DNA of 64,000 nt from assembly GCA_938045585.1 (NCBI GenBank), contig CALIAU010000001.1, positions 186,001-250,000 of the forward strand, given 5' to 3'. Position 1 is the stretch's first letter, and the number at the start of each line of letters is the position of its first letter. This document shows positions 61,223 through 64,000 of the stretch, piece after piece. The notes under the pieces are model-generated. The model worked only from the letters and a program-made list of their open reading frames with translations, had not been told where the DNA came from and made no database searches. Source of the stretch: an uncultured Saprospiraceae bacterium (GTDB lineage: Bacteria > Bacteroidota > Bacteroidia > Chitinophagales > Saprospiraceae). Position numbers and translations under genes: made by a program.

Positions 61223-61997
61223 ATACTTGTTCTTTCTCAGTCTACTAGTAATAACTTCTTGTTATGAAAATGTGGAAGGCTGTTTGGATATTACTGCAGT
61301 GAATTATAATGCAGCTGCAGATGTAGACTGCGAAGACTGTTGTAGCTTTCCTCAACTCCAATTACGTATAAATAGTAGCGTAGATTCACTTGGCTTTTCT
61401 AGAGAAACTAAATATGTGCGTGATGAAACGGATACCTTGATTTTTCATGATATATACCTGCTATTGTCTGAATTTATTTTGCAAGGCGAAGATCAAAGCT
61501 ATCGAGTTACTGACAACTTTAGTTTCGATGGAGTAAACGTTGTAACAGATGATTTACTGTTTGAAGATTTTACGAGTTCAACTTCTAGTATTGGTACTAT
61601 CATAGTAAATGATTCCTTGCTAACTGCAAGCTTTCAAGTAGGTTTGAATGAAGCAGTTGATGATAAGGATAACGATTTTTCTGAATATGCAGTAATAGAA
61701 GAACTTATAGACTCCATGTATTTTAACAGCACGGATAATCTCGTGTTTTTTAGACTGGATTATTCGCATATTACTGGGATAGATACAATCCAACAGCAAG
61801 TTTTAGTATCCGGACAAGATCAAGTGTTTTCTGAGACATTTAGCGTGGAACAAGACATCAATTACGGAGAAAATATCGTTATTACTTTAGATCTGGATGT
61901 ACTTAATCTATTCTCTGGAATAGATTTTGAGAACCAATCCCTAGAAGATATTGAGCTTGCAATAGCAAACAATCTGCAGAGTAATCTGTTTAAGTAA
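61191..61997 (+). CDS. MbnP-like lipoprotein, divergent copy without tryptophan
   Basis: 268 aa. Lipoprotein signal LLVITSC (C24). A short Cys-rich segment follows (GCLDITAVNYNAAADVDCEDCC), resembling the C-x-D-x-x-A-x-NYN motif frequent in this phylum. The body has an MbnP-type strand pattern, LIFHDIYLLLSEFILQG, paralleling LFFSRLDFFMNSITL in the next gene. There is no Trp anywhere in the protein, so it cannot undergo the Trp-to-kynurenine modification known for MbnP. The start overlaps the exonuclease end by 32 nt; no other Met is available near it. Family assignment rests on pattern similarity and linkage. Confidence 0.78.
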   Translation: MIISKQKSLAKYLFFLSLLVITSCYENVEGCLDITAVNYNAAADVDCEDCCSFPQLQLRINSSVDSLGFSRETKYVRDETDTLIFHDIYLLLSEFILQGEDQSYRVTDNFSFDGVNVVTDDLLFEDFTSSTSSIGTIIVNDSLLTASFQVGLNEAVDDKDNDFSEYAVIEELIDSMYFNSTDNLVFFRLDYSHITGIDTIQQQVLVSGQDQVFSETFSVEQDINYGENIVITLDLDVLNLFSGIDFENQSLEDIELAIANNLQSNLFK

Positions 61998-62019
61998 AAT
62001 AAAGAAAAGTAAAGTAAAG

Positions 62020-62769
62020 ATGAATAAATTAATGTTTGGGCTGGTGTTATGTACACTGATGCTTGCTTCTTGTGGTGACGAGAAACCATATAAGGCAGAA
62101 ATTGTAATAAATGCGGTATATGATGGAGAACCACTCGTCATGTTTAATGAATTCGCATACGATGATACAGAGTTGTTTTTCTCTCGATTGGATTTCTTCA
62201 TGAATTCAATCACTCTCAAAGATGCTAATGGTGCTAGCATACCACTGTCCGAAGTTGAATTTGTGGATTTCACAGAGGGAAATAAAACATTAGAAGATGC
62301 GACGGAGGGAATCCGGTTTTCATTTGATATAGATAAACCTAGTGCAGATCTTGAAAGTCTCTCATTTGGAATAGGTGTAGATGCAGAGACAAATACATCT
62401 AAGCCTGCGGATTATCCTTCATCCAATCCACTGAGTCAGACTGGCTATTATTGGGATGTATGGACAAGCTTTATTTTCATGAAGCTTCAGGGACAGTTTG
62501 ACGAAAATGCGGATGGTGCATTCGCTTTGCAATTCCTTTTCCACACAGGAACGGATGATCAACATAGAAATTTCGACCTGCCTATTAATGTAGAGTTTGA
62601 TTCAGACAATGTAGCAACTATAGAATTGGAAATAGACTATAAGAAGATGTATGAAATTGATGGAGGCTTATATAATATTAGAGAAACTCCAGTGAATCAT
62701 AGCCCAATGAACCCAATTCCCATGCTGATGCTGTCTAATAATTTATCTAAGGCACTCACAGTAAAATAA
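62020..62769 (+). CDS. MbnP-family copper-binding lipoprotein
   Basis: 249 aa, lipoprotein signal CTLMLASC (C18). Family-like blocks are INAVYDGEPLVMFNEF, LFFSRLDFFMNSITL and SQTGYYWDVWTSFIFMKLQG. W145 and W148 are its only tryptophans and lie in the YYWDVW segment, near where the modified Trp falls in MbnP proteins. In Methylosinus, MbnH oxidises one MbnP Trp to kynurenine to make a Cu(I) site (established for that pair). The MbnH-like gene follows after 2 bp. Periplasmic copper binding is inferred. Confidence 0.87.
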   Translation: MNKLMFGLVLCTLMLASCGDEKPYKAEIVINAVYDGEPLVMFNEFAYDDTELFFSRLDFFMNSITLKDANGASIPLSEVEFVDFTEGNKTLEDATEGIRFSFDIDKPSADLESLSFGIGVDAETNTSKPADYPSSNPLSQTGYYWDVWTSFIFMKLQGQFDENADGAFALQFLFHTGTDDQHRNFDLPINVEFDSDNVATIELEIDYKKMYEIDGGLYNIRETPVNHSPMNPIPMLMLSNNLSKALTVK

Positions 62770-62771
62770 GA

Positions 62772-63890
62772 ATGAACTTTAAGCTCTATACCATAGTATC
62801 CTTATTTCTACTCACGATCTTCTTTTCTTGTGAAGATCCCGTAGAGCCTATGGACAATGGTGTGGACCTAAGTAGTATTTCTTATAAACCGGAGGTGTAT
62901 ACCTTAAATCCACCCTTTGGATTTCCCTTTTTTGAAGAGCCATCAGATAATACTCTGACTGTCGACGGTGTGCAATTAGGAAGACATTTATTTTATGATC
63001 CTATCCTATCTGCGGATTCTACCATGTCTTGTAGCTCTTGCCACCTACCCTCAGGTAGCTTTACTGATAATAAAAAAGTCAGCGCAGGTATAGATGGTAT
63101 TCCTGGTACCCGTAGTTCTATGTCATTAATGAATGTAGGATATTTCTATACAGGATTGTTTTGGGATGGTCGTGTAAATAGTTTGGAGGAACAGGCACTT
63201 TTACCTGTAGAAGATCCAATAGAATTGCATAACCAATGGCCTGACGTAGAACAAAAATTAAGAATTCTTCCCCTCTACCAAGAATTGTTTAGGAAGGCGT
63301 TTGGAATAGAAAATTCGAATGAAATAAATAAAGATTTGGCTGCAAAAGCTTTGGCGCAATTTGAACGCTCACTAATTAGTACTGGCTCCAAGTATGATAG
63401 AGTCATTGCAAACCAAGATGTGTTTACAGATGAAGAATTCCTAGGCTTTGATCTCTTCTTTGATGAAAATACGGATGTACCTGATGCAGAATGTGGCCAT
63501 TGCCATGCTCCGCCCTTATTTACCTCTAGTGAGTATTTTAATAATGGAATAGATTCAGTTTCTGATATCTCTAAACTAAGTCTCCTTGAGTTTGTAGATC
63601 CCGGACTAGGTGCGGTTACAGGGGATACTTTAGATTATGGTAAATTTAGATCTCCTGGCTTAAGAAATATTGAATTTACAGCACCATATATGCATGATGG
63701 ACGTTTTTCTACCCTAGAAGAAGTAGTTGCTCACTATAATTCAGGAGGCCACCCGGCTAGAAACCTGGATCAAAATATTACACCTTTAAATTTAAATCAG
63801 GAAGAAATGGACGCCTTAGTTGCCTTTTTAAAGACCCTGTCTGAGCCCGAGTTCTTAAGTAAAGAAGAACATTCAAACCCGTTTAATTAA
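62772..63890 (+). CDS. MbnH-like di-heme peroxidase (cytochrome c peroxidase/MauG family)
   Basis: 372 aa with lipoprotein signal FLLTIFFSC (C20). Two haem c motifs: C87-S-S-C90-H91 (MSCSSCHLPSG) and C241-G-H-C244-H245 (ECGHCHAPPLF). Family blocks are LGRHLFYDPILS, GTRSSMSLMNVGYF, FWDGRVNSLEEQA, FRSPGLRNIEFTAPYMHDGR and TLEEVVAHYNSGG. Classical CcpA enzymes reduce H2O2, whereas MauG/MbnH homologues use it to modify a partner protein. Linkage to an MbnP gene favours the latter. It would be exported and membrane-tethered. Confidence 0.93.
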   Translation: MNFKLYTIVSLFLLTIFFSCEDPVEPMDNGVDLSSISYKPEVYTLNPPFGFPFFEEPSDNTLTVDGVQLGRHLFYDPILSADSTMSCSSCHLPSGSFTDNKKVSAGIDGIPGTRSSMSLMNVGYFYTGLFWDGRVNSLEEQALLPVEDPIELHNQWPDVEQKLRILPLYQELFRKAFGIENSNEINKDLAAKALAQFERSLISTGSKYDRVIANQDVFTDEEFLGFDLFFDENTDVPDAECGHCHAPPLFTSSEYFNNGIDSVSDISKLSLLEFVDPGLGAVTGDTLDYGKFRSPGLRNIEFTAPYMHDGRFSTLEEVVAHYNSGGHPARNLDQNITPLNLNQEEMDALVAFLKTLSEPEFLSKEEHSNPFN

Positions 63891-63950
63891 GGGGAAATCC
63901 TTCAAAAGCTCACCTAATAGCCTAAAATTATTGATATCTACTTGATAAAA

Positions 63951-64000
63951 ATGGAGTTCTCAGCTTCGTTTTATTCATTCGACCATTCTTTTATAAATAA
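63951..64000 (+). CDS. Possible start of a further gene, cut by window edge
   Basis: An ATG 60 bp after the MbnH-like stop opens a frame that runs to the window end without a stop (16 codons, MEFSASFYSFDH...). Too short to judge; it could be a chance frame or the next gene. Confidence 0.25.
   Translation, partial: MEFSASFYSFDHSFIN

Overview
The window is a low-GC (roughly 36-40% by eye) chromosomal segment from a member of the Bacteroidota, most likely a Saprospiraceae-like lineage. Supporting signs are type IX secretion (T9SS) C-terminal sorting domains, SprB repeats, the DUF7619-type 'SFDPNDK' module, a LytTR/propeller two-component pair, TAnnTTTG-type -7 promoter elements, many lipoproteins, and coding starts without Shine-Dalgarno sequences. 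I saw no rRNA, tRNA, CRISPR array, transposase or prophage.

Layout. (1) 1-5231, minus strand: a catabolic kynurenine-pathway cluster with a 4-oxalocrotonate decarboxylase/hydratase-family enzyme, tryptophan 2,3-dioxygenase, 2-aminomuconate-semialdehyde dehydrogenase, 3-hydroxyanthranilate 3,4-dioxygenase and ACMS decarboxylase (cut by the left edge). It is interrupted by a structured dispersed repeat. (2) 5408-9079, plus strand: a lipoprotein, a secreted YD-like protein, a DUF1569 protein and a GT4 glycosyltransferase. (3) 9097-11284, minus strand: feoB and feoA. (4) 11363-14925, minus strand: a LytTR response regulator and a propeller-type sensor histidine kinase, divergent from (5) 15214-41621, plus strand: about 26 kb of very large secreted proteins. 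These are a 2551-aa TSP3/Fn3/metzincin-like protein, a small helical exported protein, an 1842-aa beta-rich protein, a 723-aa Fn3 protein, a roughly 2760-aa SprB-repeat T9SS substrate, and an outer-membrane beta-barrel. This block is the best candidate for an undescribed system: a cell-surface or secreted machine with its own membrane anchor and a possible toxin/immunity-like pair.

(6) 41752-53586: a T9SS-sorted protein with a degenerate thioredoxin fold, a VanX-type D-Ala-D-Ala dipeptidase, an MFS transporter with an anomalous start, a repeat-dense intergenic region (45914-46510), an RluB/RsuA-type pseudouridine synthase, dnaB, a coiled-coil secreted protein, a NatAB-like ABC exporter and an RlmI-type methyltransferase. 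(7) 53587-60394: a possible attenuator/sRNA with a strong terminator, an alpha/beta-hydrolase fused to two cupins, a small outer-membrane-type protein, a PQQ sugar dehydrogenase-like T9SS substrate, TerC and ApbE. (8) 60398-63890: a DnaQ-like exonuclease and a 'metallo-mystery pair' cluster of two MbnP-like lipoproteins plus an MbnH-like di-heme peroxidase.

Functional threads. The left-end operon degrades free tryptophan through kynurenine intermediates. The right-end MbnP/MbnH pair belongs to families in which a protein-bound tryptophan is oxidised to kynurenine to make a copper site, and only one of the two MbnP-like proteins here contains tryptophan. Two copies of a structured intergenic repeat (4126-4259 and 45914-46063) share fixed sequence blocks but have different, independently self-complementary stems. 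A smaller CCTGCCTGC palindrome occurs inside both copies at different points and once on its own.
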